64,000 nt of DNA from Hyalella azteca (GCF_000764305.2 NW_025947446.1:124001-188000), one strand, 5' to 3'; numbered from the stretch's first letter, positions 32,014 through 45,100 are shown. Notes: a model not told the origin generated them from the sequence alone. Numbers and translations are program-made.

Positions 32014-32629
32014 AAAACGTGTGACTCGTGTTGAGTAGAACGGGTCGGAGTAGAACATAAACATCCGCTCTGCTTCTGAAAAAACGCATGAATTCTGTTG
32101 TGTCTTAAAAACGCATGAGTAGAATTGTCTGAATAGTGACCCACACCCACAGCAATGATCAGTTAGGGAACGTAGCATTCAAATGCTATTTTATCTGGCC
32201 AAACTGAGGCAGGATGACCCACACAAAAGCAAAAAAAGTGCATCATTTATAAGACAATGTCTCCCTCATTTCTCTGACTGTATCAAGCCCCCCTCCCTGG
32301 GAAAAATTATGACTTCTGTCATCAGAAGTTTTTTACCAAGTCTTTTAGAAGACTTCTTTCTTTACCGAGTCATCAGAAGTCTTTTCCACGAACTACCCGA
32401 GTATTTTTTTTTTAGAAAAAAATTAATTTTCTCGTTTGTGACACTGTGACAGTAACAACCACGTCTCTCATTAAAAAAAGATTATATTGTAGGACATGAG
32501 CAGTCACGGTCTTCACGGCAATGCTGAAATTGTATTTGAGGCTGAGACTCATACCGTAGAATAGCGGTGACAGATTAGGCCATTACGTCTGTCGTCAATC
32601 CTGAACGTCGCAGAACTTTTCACATATTT

Positions 32630-32700
32630 TTGCGCTTCTCGAACACGCAAATCACTGCTCCAATCCTGCAACTCAAAACTGTAACCACTTTAGGCACCGT
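32630..32700 (-). repeat. Possible SINE head (tRNA-like)
   Basis: On the minus strand, TGCCTAAAGTGGTTACA could be an A box and GTGTTCGAGAA a B box ~40 nt later. It aligns loosely with 35085-35150. It is weak and decayed. Confidence 0.3.
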
Positions 32701-32958
32701 TACCACACTATAATTATGTATGCTTGTAACTGTAAAAAAAACCTGTTTGATGACATTCATTTAGCTACCACAGCTTGTGATGCGGCACTTCACACTCGAG
32801 ATGCAACAGCTCCTATGTGTACTCTCTTGTTACTGAGACGCTTCACGGCTGCCAGCTGTTAATAATGTAATTAATGTTGAACACGAGACCTAACTCTGCA
32901 TGCAGGGGCTCCTGGCCATTCTCAAGTAGGCTGTGTCACTCACACCGCACCAGTTAGT

Positions 32959-33320
32959 AGTTTAACCTGGGCCTGGCAGTTTAACCTGGACCTGACAGTT
33001 TAACCCGGACCTGGCAGTTAAACCTGGGCCTGGCAGTTAAACCTGGACCTGACAGTTTAACCCGGACCTGGCAGTTAAACCTGGGCCTGGCAGTTAAACC
33101 TGGGCCTGACAGTTTAACCCGGACCTGGCAGTTAAACCTGGGCCTGGCAGTTAAACCTGGGCCTGACAGTTTAACCTGGGCCTGGCAGTTTAACCTGGAC
33201 CTGACAGTTTAACCTGGGCCTGGCAGTTTAACCTGGGCCTGGCAGTTTAACCTGGGCCTGACAGTTTAACCTGGGCCTGGCAGTTTAACCTGGGCCTGGC
33301 AGTTTAACCTGGACCTGGCT
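32959..33320. repeat. Minisatellite, 19-bp unit, about 19 copies
   Basis: The unit is AGTTTAACCTGGGCCTGGC. It has variants with AGTTAAACC, GGACCTGAC and CCCGG that form a higher-order alternation in the first half. Confidence 0.95.
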
Positions 33321-33500
33321 GAATGTTCTCAATTTAAAACATACTGGGAATACAAATTAAATTCAAGCCCTATAGGGACTGACAGATAAGAATATACTCC
33401 TCTAAAAGCTGATCCTAGATCTTTAACGTATTTGCAAAGAGAAGTGAGCACAGTAAATATCTGAAACTGCGAAAAATAAACAAGAATTATTAAGTGCTCG

Positions 33501-33760
33501 TTGCAACCTGTCGTTATAGATAAAAACCAAGTTGGTAATATTCTGGTGAATGAATATCTCGGCATTCGCCTGGCTGCTCATAATCGACAATGTTTTGAGG
33601 CCTTGAATAGCGTCTTATATATAACAGCTCCATTGACAAGGATGCTTTCTCACTGCCATGTTTTTATTGCTGCTCAAGAAGCATAACGTATTATGGCTCC
33701 CTAGGAACAACTCTGCTTCGTTTAGCACGAGTTGCAACTGCCACCGAACAATTTGTATGA
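33501..33760 (+). other. Short overlapping open frames, doubtful
   Basis: One frame begins MQPVVIDKNQVGNILVNEYL and another is open after an acceptor-like TTGAATAG at 33609. Neither extends past 100 residues or resembles a family. They may be chance or decayed exons. Confidence 0.15.
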
Positions 33761-33799
33761 ACTGTCGTATAGAAGAGAGATGCAAGCGTCAGCCTAGCA

Positions 33800-33995
33800 G
33801 GTGCGTGATGCCATGTATCAGTGATGCCCTGTATCAATGATGCCCTGTATCAATGATGACAGTGATGCCCTGTATCAGTGATGCCCTGTATCAGTGATGC
33901 CCTGTATCAGTGATGCCCTGTATCAGTGATGCCCTGTATCAGTGATGCCCTGTATCATGATGCCCTGTATTAGTGATGCCCTGCATCAGTGATGG
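33800..33995. repeat. Minisatellite, 16-bp unit, about 12 copies
   Basis: The unit is TGATGCCCTGTATCAG. The array begins right after a donor-like CAG|GTGCGTGATGCC (33798-33812). Occasional units lack a base or read CAATGATGACAG. Confidence 0.95.
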
Positions 33996-33999
33996 GACT

Positions 34000-35030
34000 T
34001 TTGGTTACAATGCCCGCACGCTGAACACTCAGAGTAATGACTGGGACTTTGTCCAATTACCAATGCACATTTTGCTCATATCATCCTAACCCAGATTGGC
34101 CCGACAAATAGGAGTATCTGAGCTACATCCTGCTTGTGCAGTGGATGAGAAAGTGCCATAGTTTGGACACCGTGACCCATTTCTTTCTCTCGGTGTTCCT
34201 TCTTGGCTGGTCGCATCTGTGGCGATTTATGCTTAATATATACCTATATGTACCATATATTACCTATGTTTCAGAATCATAGGTGAATAATATTGTAGGC
34301 GCGTAGAAATTGATACAAAAAGCGTGATCATCACCAAATAATGTAAGTAAATAAAAGTACATTGGCACATTGTTATCATAAGCGTCCCTGCGACCATGAA
34401 ATATAATAATTATAGGCACCTGTAAATTGTTGCCATAAACGTCCTCATTGTAATGAAACCTTTGTTAATAGTTACAGGGAAGGGTAAATAGGCATAATAT
34501 GCTTCCATTCATCCAAACAACTGTCGGAAAATGGAATTTATAGTTAATGAAGCTCAAACTCTCGAAATTGGCAAGGAGTAACACTTTATTTATCTGTCAT
34601 TATATTCACCCTCAATAAGAAAAACATCAAGTGAATTAAGAACAATTTAAACAAAGTTATAAGTTCTTACCAAACGCCGTGCTTACTGAGAGCGTTTAGG
34701 CAATATGCGCCAGTTGCGTCGTTCTATATAATCCATCATTTTGAATCAGATGGGAAGTGATGTTGAGGTTGCCCCTGGTAATATTATGTAAAATTTGATG
34801 TATTGTAAAACTGTATTTAATGCAATGTAATACAATGTAATGCAATGTTTTTTATTTTAATGTAGTGTAATTTTATGTTATGTATTGTAATGCGATTTGA
34901 TGGAATGCAATGTAACAGCGGTATCCGCGTTCATAAGACCATTGGATCAGTCGCTGAATCTGAACATCGCACAATTTTCACAGCTTATTGCGATCTCAAA
35001 CAAGCAACTTACTGCTCCAAATTTGCTGTA
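34000..35030. other. AT-rich stretch with no gene seen
   Basis: A short run of ATGTAATGCA-like motifs (34800-34900) is the only regularity. Confidence 0.6.
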
Positions 35031-35160
35031 CCTATAACCGCCCGGCCACCTCGTCAATTCGATCAGAACTGCAGCACGTAGCTGAGATCGAACCCACAAC
35101 TCACAGCTCTAATCTTGGTACTCTAAATTGTAATCACTGGGCCATCCTGCTCGAATAAAC
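35030..35160 (-). mobile_element. tRNA-derived SINE, decayed
   Basis: On the minus strand, TGGCCCAGTGATTACA (A box, 35131-35144) is followed by GGGTTCGATCT (B box, 35085-35095) at tRNA-like spacing. The body beyond the tRNA part cannot be bounded. Confidence 0.5.
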
Positions 35161-35169
35161 TTCTACTGC

Positions 35170-36200
35170 GCCGCAAAGAATGTTATGAACTTCAATCCAT
35201 CAAAGTTTCAAGAAAAATAAATAAAAAATATTTGATTGAGAAATTTTCTTAAACTTTGCTGCGAGACGAGGATATGCGAGTGTTCAATTTCGTATGATCA
35301 TAGAATTTCTCGTAAGTCAGCAGGTTCCTAAATTCATAATAATTCTTGAGGATATTTTCACCGAACGCTTCGATCCCTTATACTCATGCACTTCATGAAG
35401 TCCATCTCTTTGGAGGTGAACTGGTACTTGAAGTTCAAGTCATCTATTAAATATATAATTTCCTTACAGGACTATTTTCTCACAACATGGTAAATTTGCA
35501 ACGATATCCTACATTGTGAATCTTCAGGTCCCGTCTCCATGTTAATTCAAGCTTTATATTACTGGCATTCCTGACAGTCAACAAATCTTGGAAGAAAAAT
35601 GACATGGCGGGAATTAGCTAACTTAATAATTCCTCGTTAACGTCTGTTCTAAATCAATGAACAAACATACAAGATTAGTTGACCCAAATTAGGAAATTCA
35701 TTTATAAAAAATGTTGAAATATTCCTTGTGCTCAGGTATTTATCGTCCTCACGGGGCTTAAACGCATCGAATAGCTAACAAAATATATCCATGACCATGG
35801 CCCGACAAGGTGATGCGTTTCCACACAAATTAATCTCAATCCAGATTAACTTGCTCTTTATTCATAAATAATCTTAAAATGGACATAATCACAAGCTGGT
35901 AACTGCGGCCGCTGGGATGCCTCGTACTACATGCCAAATCAAGGTAAATTCGCACAAGATTTGTGCGGCAAGAACAAAGCTAAACCCTTACGGTAAAATA
36001 CAGTTCCTTACAGTAAGGAACAGCATGCTACATTTCAAACACTTATCTGGGTTGGAAAGGCGAACACCGAGGTGATATGAAATAAGTTGTTCTGAAAACT
36101 TGACGTGTATTGTGAGATCTAAATCTTGTTCAGTTCAAACTTTCACGGTCTCTATGCCTGTGCGAGCTTCTCTTTTTACATTTTATAAGTGGTCGTAGTA
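35170..36200. other. AT-rich stretch with no gene seen
   Basis: Nothing recognised. Confidence 0.6.
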
Positions 36201-36219
36201 CTTATGCTTCACCATGTAT

Positions 36220-36430
36220 CCACACCAACACATCCAACATGCCACACACCAGAGCTGACACCAATACATCCATAATGTCCAACACAAATACCACAACTAA
36301 CACTAACACATTCATCATGTACACCACAGCTAACACCAACAACGTCCACCATATACATTATATCACAAACACTGCGAATAACACCAACACATTCACCAAG
36401 TACACCACAAGCACCACAGCTAAATGCGAC
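36220..36430. repeat. Degenerate ACAC-rich simple repeat
   Basis: It shows loosely repeated motifs of the kind CACCAACACATCCA and TACACCACAGCTAACACC. The compositional bias keeps the minus strand open over 142 codons, which I do not take as a gene. Confidence 0.7.
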
Positions 36431-36597
36431 CCGTATAGTTAATAACTTAAGTTCAGTTGGCGACCTCGCCTTTGATGAAGTGAACGGTAAGGCACTTAGC
36501 CCTCCTAACAAGTGAGGTGAAGCTGAGTAAAGAGTGAGCCTTTGTCTTCCTAGGCTGCATTGTGAGCTAGATAAACTAACAACGAGCATCACTTCCC

Positions 36598-36695
36598 TGC
36601 ACAGACGGAGCTGGGAGCAGACGCAGGGAGATAACACCAGGTCTGATATGCATCAGTTCCCAGCCCAGACGGAGCTGGGAGCAGACGCAGGGAAA
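36598..36695. repeat. 28-bp duplication
   Basis: CAGACGGAGCTGGGAGCAGA followed by CGCAGGGA occurs at about 36602 and again at about 36665, separated by ~35 bp. Confidence 0.85.
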
Positions 36696-36724
36696 TGCAG
36701 TAAGCCAAAAGTGATGAGGAAGAG

Positions 36725-36880
36725 CCTGTGCGATGCAGAGCAGCGAGCGCCGCTCGTCATATGAGCGGCCAAAGCCGCCGCCCAGAATAGCGCCTGAGTC
36801 ACGCCGGCTGCGGTACACTTGGCACCCGCCACACACGGCGCCATCTTCCCGTAGACTTTATCCGTGCCTCGAGCAGATGA
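36725..36880. other. GC-rich island, possible exon or promoter
   Basis: On the minus strand GGGAAGATGGCGCCG (36840 region) looks like a start site. One frame reads MAPCVAGAKCTAAGVTQALF. A second minus frame (CGGCQVYRSRRDSGAILGGG) and a plus frame (RRSSYERPKPPPRIAPESRR) are equally open and GC3-rich. No strand can be chosen and no donor follows. Confidence 0.25.
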
Positions 36881-36989
36881 AATACCTACTACGCCCTCAA
36901 TATAATGGGATTTTTTATGCTGAATAAGAATTAATGACCAATGCTAAAAATTTTACTAAACCGTAAGCACTTCTTGTAAGCTATCATTT

Positions 36990-37800
36990 TTTCTTAAAAT
37001 GATCGAATTGGTTCTCTTGTCACGCAGGGCCCATGTCTTGCTTTATACCTTTACAGCCTCATGTGCGGAAAAGAAACGGAAAGGAAGCATCTTTCGTCGT
37101 GTCTAAACCACAAATGCCGTGAAATGGATTTTTTTGCTATGCACTCGATACATTACAGTCGAAAAACATATTACAACAGCAGCTTGCTAGGTAAGTCATT
37201 TCGTTCAATTCTTCAGACCAAGAAACCGATTTTGTTATCTACAATTGATCCTATGAATTGAAGTGGATATGAAATTTAAACCATGACAAGAGAAAGCTTG
37301 CTCTCCATGCAATGCACCTGAGAAACTATGGTTCTCCGTCTGCTTCAATTTCTTTTACATAATCAATTTTATGATATGCATGATAATCATTAGTCTCCTT
37401 AACATTATGCTATTTCCTTCTTTCAAATTAAACAAGATGGTTTATTGAACTTATGGAAATCTCGGAAAGTCTATCAAAATAAGTTCTTGTTTCATTGCTC
37501 CATTCACTTATATTTTTCATTCTGGAGTATTTTCACTCTTATTATATTGAGTGAATGCATCTAAATAGGTAAATCAAAATAGGCCACATCAGGCCTATTC
37601 TTCAGTGCCGACTTCACTATAAATAAATGAGTGTGTGAGTGCAGTCGCTTGTACGAGTCTATAGGTGTAGCTCGAATATAAATTGCATGCCAAAGTCTTG
37701 CCTGTACTCATCTAATATGGGTTACTAATATATTATTAAATACCTAAATGCCTCAGCATGTTATCGCAACGCTTTTATTTGTTAAATAAGTTGAAAATAT
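36990..37800. other. AT-rich stretch with no gene seen
   Basis: Nothing recognised. Confidence 0.6.
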
Positions 37801-37849
37801 TACATAGTTCGTATTGAACATTAAGTACTTATATCCTCAGTCTGCTGAA

Positions 37850-37998
37850 ACGCAAGTTAACAAGGAATTTAATAGCAAAGAAAACGCCAAGTAAATTCAC
37901 CAAATCGACATTGAAAACGTTTCGGAGTCCAGCTCCATCGTTAGTTCGGCAATCTATTAGATGAAAACAATAATTATGATTTAAAATCCAAAGTCGGA
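37850..37998. repeat. Inverted repeat arm A
   Basis: It pairs in reverse complement with 38503-38635. The shared core is GAGCTGGACTCCGAAACGTT with GGTGAATTTACTTGGCGTT next to it. The spacer is ~510 bp. Confidence 0.85.
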
Positions 37999-38329
37999 TA
38001 AAAAACCTAGAAGCCCGCAAAAAATATAAAATAAACACAAGAAAATAAAAGCCTAGCGATTCACTATTTCAAGAGGATCAGAACTGTGTGCATTATTGAG
38101 ACACGGTTTCCGTTTGAAGATATGTATAGTGAATCCAGAATCCTCAAGTTCGAACAGCCAGAGTTGAAACCGAGTATTCTTAAGTCACTCTTCGATACAG
38201 CCACGTCGCACTGTTCAGCATGGAGGCCCACGGAAGAATGAGGAGGCTTGCCGAGAGGCAAATTCGAACGATAGCTCCTGCCACTGTGTTCAGAAACCCG
38301 GATTTAGAAGTGTCGAGACGTCATTCCAA

Positions 38330-38490
38330 CGTACGCGCAATAGGTGCATATATTTATATGGTCCAACGTGATGCGTGTATATCGTTGCACGCATAGGTGC
38401 ATGTAGTCAGTCCAACGTGATTCGCTATAGGTGCATATAGTCCAACGTGATGCGCTATAGGTGCAGCTTGAGTCAATATTATAGGTGCAG
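38330..38490. repeat. Irregular repeat of TAGGTGCAT and GTCCAACGTGAT motifs
   Basis: GTCCAACGTGAT occurs at least three times and ATAGGTGCA five times, at varied spacing, within the spacer of the inverted repeat. Confidence 0.75.
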
Positions 38491-38502
38491 CTAGCGCTCT
38501 GA

Positions 38503-38635
38503 CTTTGGATTTTGAATACTAATGATTGTTTTTATTTCATAGATTGTCGAACTGACGATAGAGCTGGACTCCGAAACGTTTTCAATAACGATATGGTGAA
38601 TTTACTTGGCGTTATATTTGTTTCTAGATTCCTTG
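38503..38635. repeat. Inverted repeat arm B
   Basis: Mirror of 37850-37998, with ~85% identity by eye over the core. Confidence 0.85.
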
Positions 38636-38649
38636 TATTGAACATTGCA

Positions 38650-40100
38650 ATGGCAGTAGAGTTATCCACAGACTAGTCCTTTCCGCTTTGGGTAGTGCTC
38701 ACCGTTCCACAACGACATCATGGGGGGAGCGCATCCGTGCACCACCAATTTTGTGCACCAATAAGCCCTGAATCGAACGCCTTGGATCTCTCCGGATATC
38801 CACCAATCAGCCGTGCACCACTCGGCTTTATGACTTCCGGGCATCGTGAAATTACGTAATTTTACGTTCGCAGCATCTGAGGTTAGGTTTCAGATAGCAT
38901 GGTTCTGTTCCAACATTTATCGTCCTTCGACAAGTGGCCGTTCGACCGAGGGCTGGTTCGACCCACGGCCTAGGCGAGAGAAATGGCTTGAAATGTTGAA
39001 GGCTACGTTCCGGAAGGCAGGAATCATGATGGTCCATCACTGGCATTACATCCAGGGCAGTTGTGGTCTTCGGCAGGCGACCCATCATGGGTCCAACTCG
39101 TGGTTGAACTAATATAGTTCAACCATGTGTACAACTTATGGGCAAATAAGACCTGGTGCTCTTGGTGTCATGTATTCAGTGAACTACCAAATAGAAAAAA
39201 CTTAATTCGGTACCAAATGCACACATTTCTGAAAATGAGACCCCGGGATTTCGAAAGTTACGCATATTTTCAATAGATTTAAGAAACGTCAAATTAATAC
39301 GCATGCTGATTAATGTTCTGGTTACCAATTGTTCAATTTGTTAAAAATTAGGTTATTTTACGGTGAATTTTGCAATTGGTCACATATGCCACGGAGTTAT
39401 CATAGCTGAGGATGCAAAATCTCATGAGTGCAAAACCCAAATACTTATGCCAAGGCTGGACGAGAATTTGAATTTCATTTATCTAAACTTGGACTGAAAA
39501 TTGAGTACAGAGGATGCGTCTCGCTGGGTTCATATGAGGCCACTTCAGAAAACGCGTTCTACGTTGTTGAATACATTTTTGAACGCCCATGTGCCAAATT
39601 AAATTTATTAAAGCTAGAATTACACAATATATTATTAACTTAACACGCTGCTCACGGCTTTCCCCAGTTTGTCAACTGTTAACAGTTCAGCATAAACCTT
39701 TCTGTCAACTTTGCGTTACATTGATGCCCAGCCGGGACAGAACCCTACCAGCCGGGACGGAATCCTAACACGGTCTTCTTTATTATTCTGTCCCGGTTGG
39801 GTCAGAAAAAATTCAAGACTTCAAAATTTTAAGTCGTGTCGATCAGGGGAGTTTCTTAAAATGTGACGTCGCTGGCTAATGGGGCTGACAATTTCAGCAA
39901 CATATTTTGGGATACGGCTATCGTCAATCCACGAAAAAAATTATAATATGAGGTCACTCCGCTTAAAGTTTCGGCGTAACCAAAGGCTGTGAAGATTGTT
40001 CATTCTATTTGGCGGCTCTGTTCGAAACCAAGTATGACTCGACATCCAAGGTTTGAAAGCTTGGGTTGTTAGTGAGTGATGTCGTGTGTCCTTTTCGGTT
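38650..40100. other. Stretch with no gene seen
   Basis: A small hairpin CCGGGACAGAA...TTCTGTCCCGG lies at about 39732 and 39795. ORFs around 38846-39112 resemble nothing I know. Confidence 0.55.
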
Positions 40101-40119
40101 GGTGTGCTGTGCGAAACTA

Positions 40120-40350
40120 GGGTGATGTTGAGCGTGATGCTGAGAGTGATGCTGAGAGTGATGCTGAGAGTGCTGCTGAGAGTGATGCTGAGAGTGATGT
40201 TGAGCGTGATGCTGAGATGAGAGTGATGCTGAGAGTGATGCTGAGAGTGATGCTGAGTGTGATGCTGAGTGTGATGCTGAGAGTGATGCTGAGAGTGATG
40301 CTGAGAGTGATGCTGAGAGTGATGCTGAGAGTGATGCTGAGAGTGATGTA
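40120..40350. repeat. Minisatellite, 12-bp unit, about 19 copies
   Basis: The unit is TGATGCTGAGAG, which makes four-residue periods on both strands (for example SASL). Variants are GTTGAGCG and GCTGAGTG. Confidence 0.95.
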
Positions 40351-40493
40351 GAGAGCTTCACGTGTTGTCTTTGGCACGGTAGTTGGTGCTGGTCGCACAT
40401 CATAGCTGCTCGAGCAATCATCGGGCAGTTGAGCAAATTAGACATTGGGCGGAATTAAAAGATTCGCTTTGCTCTTTTGCGGCCTTAGACTAT

Positions 40494-40573
40494 AAATATA
40501 TTGTTGCAAGTATTTTATTCCGAGCAGTTGTTGCTTTAGGAAGTAAACCGGCGGCTGCTCGATAGTTTTTGTG
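40494..40573 (+). repeat. Direct repeat copy, also at 42753-42832
   Basis: The shared blocks are ATATATTGTTGCAA, TTTTATTC, GGCGGCT and CTCGATAGTTTTTGTGT, in the same order. The copies are 2.26 kb apart. Confidence 0.75.
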
Positions 40574-40599
40574 TGAGTTAAGTAGCTGGTCAACCCGGC

Positions 40600-41890
40600 A
40601 TGTGATGTGTGCGTTCGGTCGGAACATTCCTAGAAGAAAAAATTTGTCTTACTTACTACGTATACTTCATGAACTTAACCTCTTTTGAGATTAAAATCTC
40701 AAGCGTATTCGTTTGTCACATTATTAATATAATGTCAAACAAACATAATTATATTTATTATCAAACGAGTCAAATATATTTATTATTTTCATGAATCTGA
40801 TATGTTATTACTGTCATAGATTAGATACCAGTCAGAAGTAATTGTATAAAACTGTGATTCGATTCAAATGTTTCCCTCAGTTAGCCACATTTTTTTTTCA
40901 TTCATTACAATTAAGGGCTTTATTTACATTTATTTTCATGACACGATGAAATCAGGTAAAAATAAACAACATATTTTAGATTCCTATTCTAAAATTTACC
41001 TTTTACAGGTAAAGAGAAAATCATGAACCGAACAATGTATACCGGTATCTGAATTACATGCAAGGTTATTGTCAAATTATTATAATTTTTATTGATTCAT
41101 GAATCGTTTCGATGTGAAGAATCGACGAACCAAAATTTCAATGGAAATTTCCCGTTAACGAGCATTCGTCCAAAATTACCGAGTAATTAATCGCAGAGAT
41201 TGGCAATATGAATATCATTAAAATATTCAGCATTAAATTTTTCTTTCGTTATACTATTATTCTGGAGCTTCGTATCATTACTGTAGAAGATTTGTCAATG
41301 AGAAGCACAATTAATTTTTTAAAAAGAAAGCCAGCGAAGACTCAGTTGATATTAAAAACTATTGGTTAAACTATAGACGTTCTGCCTGGCTGCCGTCTCT
41401 TCTAGACAGAGAAAAAAAAAGTTAATAGAAGTTCAGCCTTCAACGCAGAAGAGAAAAGAACAAAGCTGTTCTCGGTGAAGTCCCGTAACGAAGATGGGCC
41501 CCAAAACACTTATATTTCAATTGCAGCCCTAAATATCGTTTGAAATTTTGTTCATGTTAAAATTCCACAGAGTATTTGGTCACATATCTTCTATCCAGAC
41601 AAGAGATTTAAAGTTAGGAAAAAAATTTAGTAAGCGCTAGCGAATAAAAAAAGTGACAATAAAGAAAGTGACAAAACGAAAAGCACATTATGATACCAAA
41701 ATAATAACGGACCAAATTACTAAAAAGTTTTGGGCGAGTCCTGAATACGGAGTGACATTGGCCCACGCTCTCTAGCTTCGGTCTATAGAGGGACTAGACT
41801 CTACATCGTATGTACTCAAGAGAAGACAACGTTAGAATCTTGAAGTATCAATTTTTTAGTTAAGTTAGAGGAGTATCCCAAACCAGAGGT
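40600..41890. other. AT-rich stretch with no gene seen
   Basis: Nothing recognised. Confidence 0.6.
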
Positions 41891-41899
41891 TGAAGAGCC

Positions 41900-42164
41900 C
41901 ATTGCATCACTGTAGCGCAGTGGTTAGCGCCACTGTTTGTGCCGTGACCGCGGCACCGACATGAGAGGAGCTAGCTGTGGGTTCGAACCTTGTGAAGCGC
42001 AGTTCATTTCTCGGTGTCGCTGGTGGTCGGCTCACGGTAACCGTCAGAAGGTGGTGCTTTCAGCATGGCCTTGAGCTGGTATCCCTCAACGAACTCTGGG
42101 TATTCTTTACCTGCGGGAATCTTAAGGAGCTGAAATCCCGCAATACATAGATACAAAAAAAAAA
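41900..42164 (+). mobile_element. tRNA-derived SINE with poly(A) tail
   Basis: The A box TAGCGCAGTGG is at 41913 and the B box GGTTCGAACCT at 41980, followed by a ~160-bp body. A run of ten A lies at 42155-42164. The order of head, body and tail is that of a retroposed SINE. The A-B spacing is longer than in a tRNA, so the head has an insertion. Confidence 0.75.
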
Positions 42165-42169
42165 CAGAT

Positions 42170-45100
42170 TCAAAAACCCCCAAAAAAGAATCTTTAATCG
42201 AATATAAGGAGAAAAATATTTTAATAAAATTTTATTTCAACGGGAAAAACTTTTTTAATGAGATGAATAAATTATTGCAGAAGGCTTGATTTTCATTTGA
42301 AAATGCAGCTGTACTCATGAACACAATTAATTGAGTGAATTAAAGTGACGGTCTTTATCTCCTTAACTCGAAATAGTAAGAAGAATTAACATGAAAATTT
42401 ATGCATCATCAGCAGGATTGCAGTAAAAAAGTTTGTTACGCGCAGCTATTCACTAATTATGTTCTGTGAACAACCGATCCGCTTTAAATTAACTAGAGCG
42501 AAATAAAATATGGTGACTCGGATATAACTATCAACTTTACGATTGTCGACACTTCATTAGTTTACTATCCACTAATATTATTCATCATATGATTATTATA
42601 TACATATGGTATGTAAACTACGTCAACGCCTTGCTTATTTATTAAAATTTTATGCAGAAGATGGCATTAAACTGTGAAATTTATCGTACTCCTATTAATT
42701 ATACTGCTTCATTGTTGGTCGTATCTTAATCGCTTATCTAGCGCAAAAAATATATTGTTGCAAATGTTTTATTCATAGGAAATGTTGCTCTAAGAAGTTA
42801 ATCGGCGGCTCCTCGATAGTTTTTGTGTTCCGTGCGTCTGAACTTCACACCAATTCATCACCAAGGCTAATTCCTGCAACAGATCTATGTCCTCAATGCT
42901 ATGACTAGGTCGACATATATGTCGTCTTTTTAAATTTTTCAATAAATAAATTTTAGCAATATGTTATGGTTGTTATAATGGCATGTTGCACTTACAACGA
43001 AAAAAAAATTGGCACTTAAGGGTTGAAGCTTGGTCCTGAAACTGTTCTATGTCCTAACTTTTCTATATCCCATATGCGACGGTCGCCACCAACGAAATCT
43101 TTATGTTGGCACGCGACATCGCCTTCTGAAGCTTTCGTAGCTCGACTCTCAAGGACGCTTTTAAGTTGAAATTCGCCCTAAAGTAATAATAATTATTATG
43201 CAATGAAAATTATAGGTATATATTTCGAACATTGTATACTTAAGGAATAATTTTTGTCTATTTAAATTTCCAAGCGTTTTTGGACACGCTTGCTGAAAAT
43301 AAATGATTATTGATGATTATAATACCAAACTTTTGAATTGTTGGGGCTCTTGTGCTTTATTGTAAAAGACATAAAAAACTCCTTTTAACTCACTTTGCTG
43401 TGTTACGTAATAATAAACAAATTATTCTCTAGGTTGTCCTAACGACAAAAAATTATGCTGAAATTTCTCATAAGTTAAACCACAGTTCCATATTAGAATT
43501 GACACATGTCTCTTACTTCGTCGGAATTCTGGCAAGAAGCGATTTCTCGCAGCTTGAAGCTGCGCAATATTACATTAAGTCTCACATGTGCTCACGACAC
43601 AAGTTCTTCATTAGTTTTAATGGCAGCATCGGTGGGCAGTTGTGCGACGACCTTGCAAGGAAGCTATCGGTATTGTTGTAATCAAGTATAAAAAGACGGT
43701 TACAAACCAAGCTTGGCTGGCGCCATGCCATCTCAGGCACTCTACAGCAGCACGCACACCCGTGCTCCCACTCTCTCAGTCGGTACGTTTGCTCACAGGG
43801 CTTTAAACAAGGGACTACTTGGTATTTTAAAGCTATTCCTTTGTTGACTGGAACAAGAACTTGTAATGATGGCAGCTCGAATATTTGGAGATGAACATAA
43901 GTGAACTGCGCGTAGGTCTAGCACTTTGTGTACAGCGCAACAAACATGAACAATTGAACATGCATGCTGATCTTTCGTACAGTTTTCTGAAGTTGGATCT
44001 CCTTAAAATTTGCTCAATAGGATACAATGCTGATGAAGGTGATAGGAAAAGTATCTTTTATAGTCACAAATTAAAATAAAGTATCAAAGCATTGTCTCGA
44101 TATTTCTTGGCCTTCATTATGGTAATTTATGAATTTTTTGCAAGCTTCAAATGCACTCTACCAGCGTCCTTTATAATTTTAATGATTCATATAAATTGTA
44201 TCCTCGGTGATTTATGTTTACGAATATAATTCGCCAAATATTTATATATTCACACGTACACGCTGTTGATCAAAAGCAGAAGTTTTTTTTTCATTATTCA
44301 ATGTTCCTCAACACCTTGGCATTTTTAAAGTTATACTTTAAGCATAAAACACGATCTCATTAACGAACGTTTTTGAAACAAGCCAAACTTCAGCCACCTC
44401 TGGCAGTTCGAGCGCCCAAAGGAGGACCACTCATGTCTCAATGCCACGTCTTCCTCTGAAATAACAAAGCAAAGGCGAGAGAAATGATCACAAACAATTC
44501 ATGAATTATAAGATGCCTCATTATAGAATAAAAGACTGTCAAGTTTTTGGATACTAATATCTAAAACGTTATGTATTTGGTATATAATACTTTTATGCGG
44601 ATCATCAAAAAAAGCTGTTGTTGTATTACTGATTTGACTCATATATCCCGGCATCGAAACAAGCAACTGAAATGAATTCCCGGGCAATATTTGCTTCGAA
44701 GAAATGATTGCTACCATCAGTAAGATGTCCCGAGACATTCAGTAACAATAATACTGAAAAAATCATTAAAAATACAATTTATTTCTATAAAGGTGCAGGG
44801 CGTGCGGAGAGGAATATGAGGGCAGGATTCCAAAAAAAGGACATCAACTGCGGGAAAAAATTGTTTGTGCCTGTCTTCGCTCCTTGCAAAAAAGTTTTCA
44901 TAGTAATAAGGTACATAATTAAATGAAACTATAACATCAAATTTGCAAGCTCACTCACAGCACGTGTAAAAATATTTAATCTGAAATGGAAGGCAAAAGT
45001 CTCTAGCTCTCACAATGACTGTTGAGAGCAGCGGGGATTTTCCAAAGAGACAAACGACGCTGAATTTCCAATTGAATATCTTTGCTTTACAAGTTGAGTG

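Noticed and set aside
36209..36637. 142-codon minus-strand ORF rich in Cys, Val and Gly
   Set aside because: It lies on a degenerate AC-rich repeat; the Cys/Val bias follows from GTG and TGT strings.
40005..40445. 146-codon Ser/Ala/Leu or His/Gln repeat protein
   Set aside because: Antisense of the 12-bp array with short random flanks.
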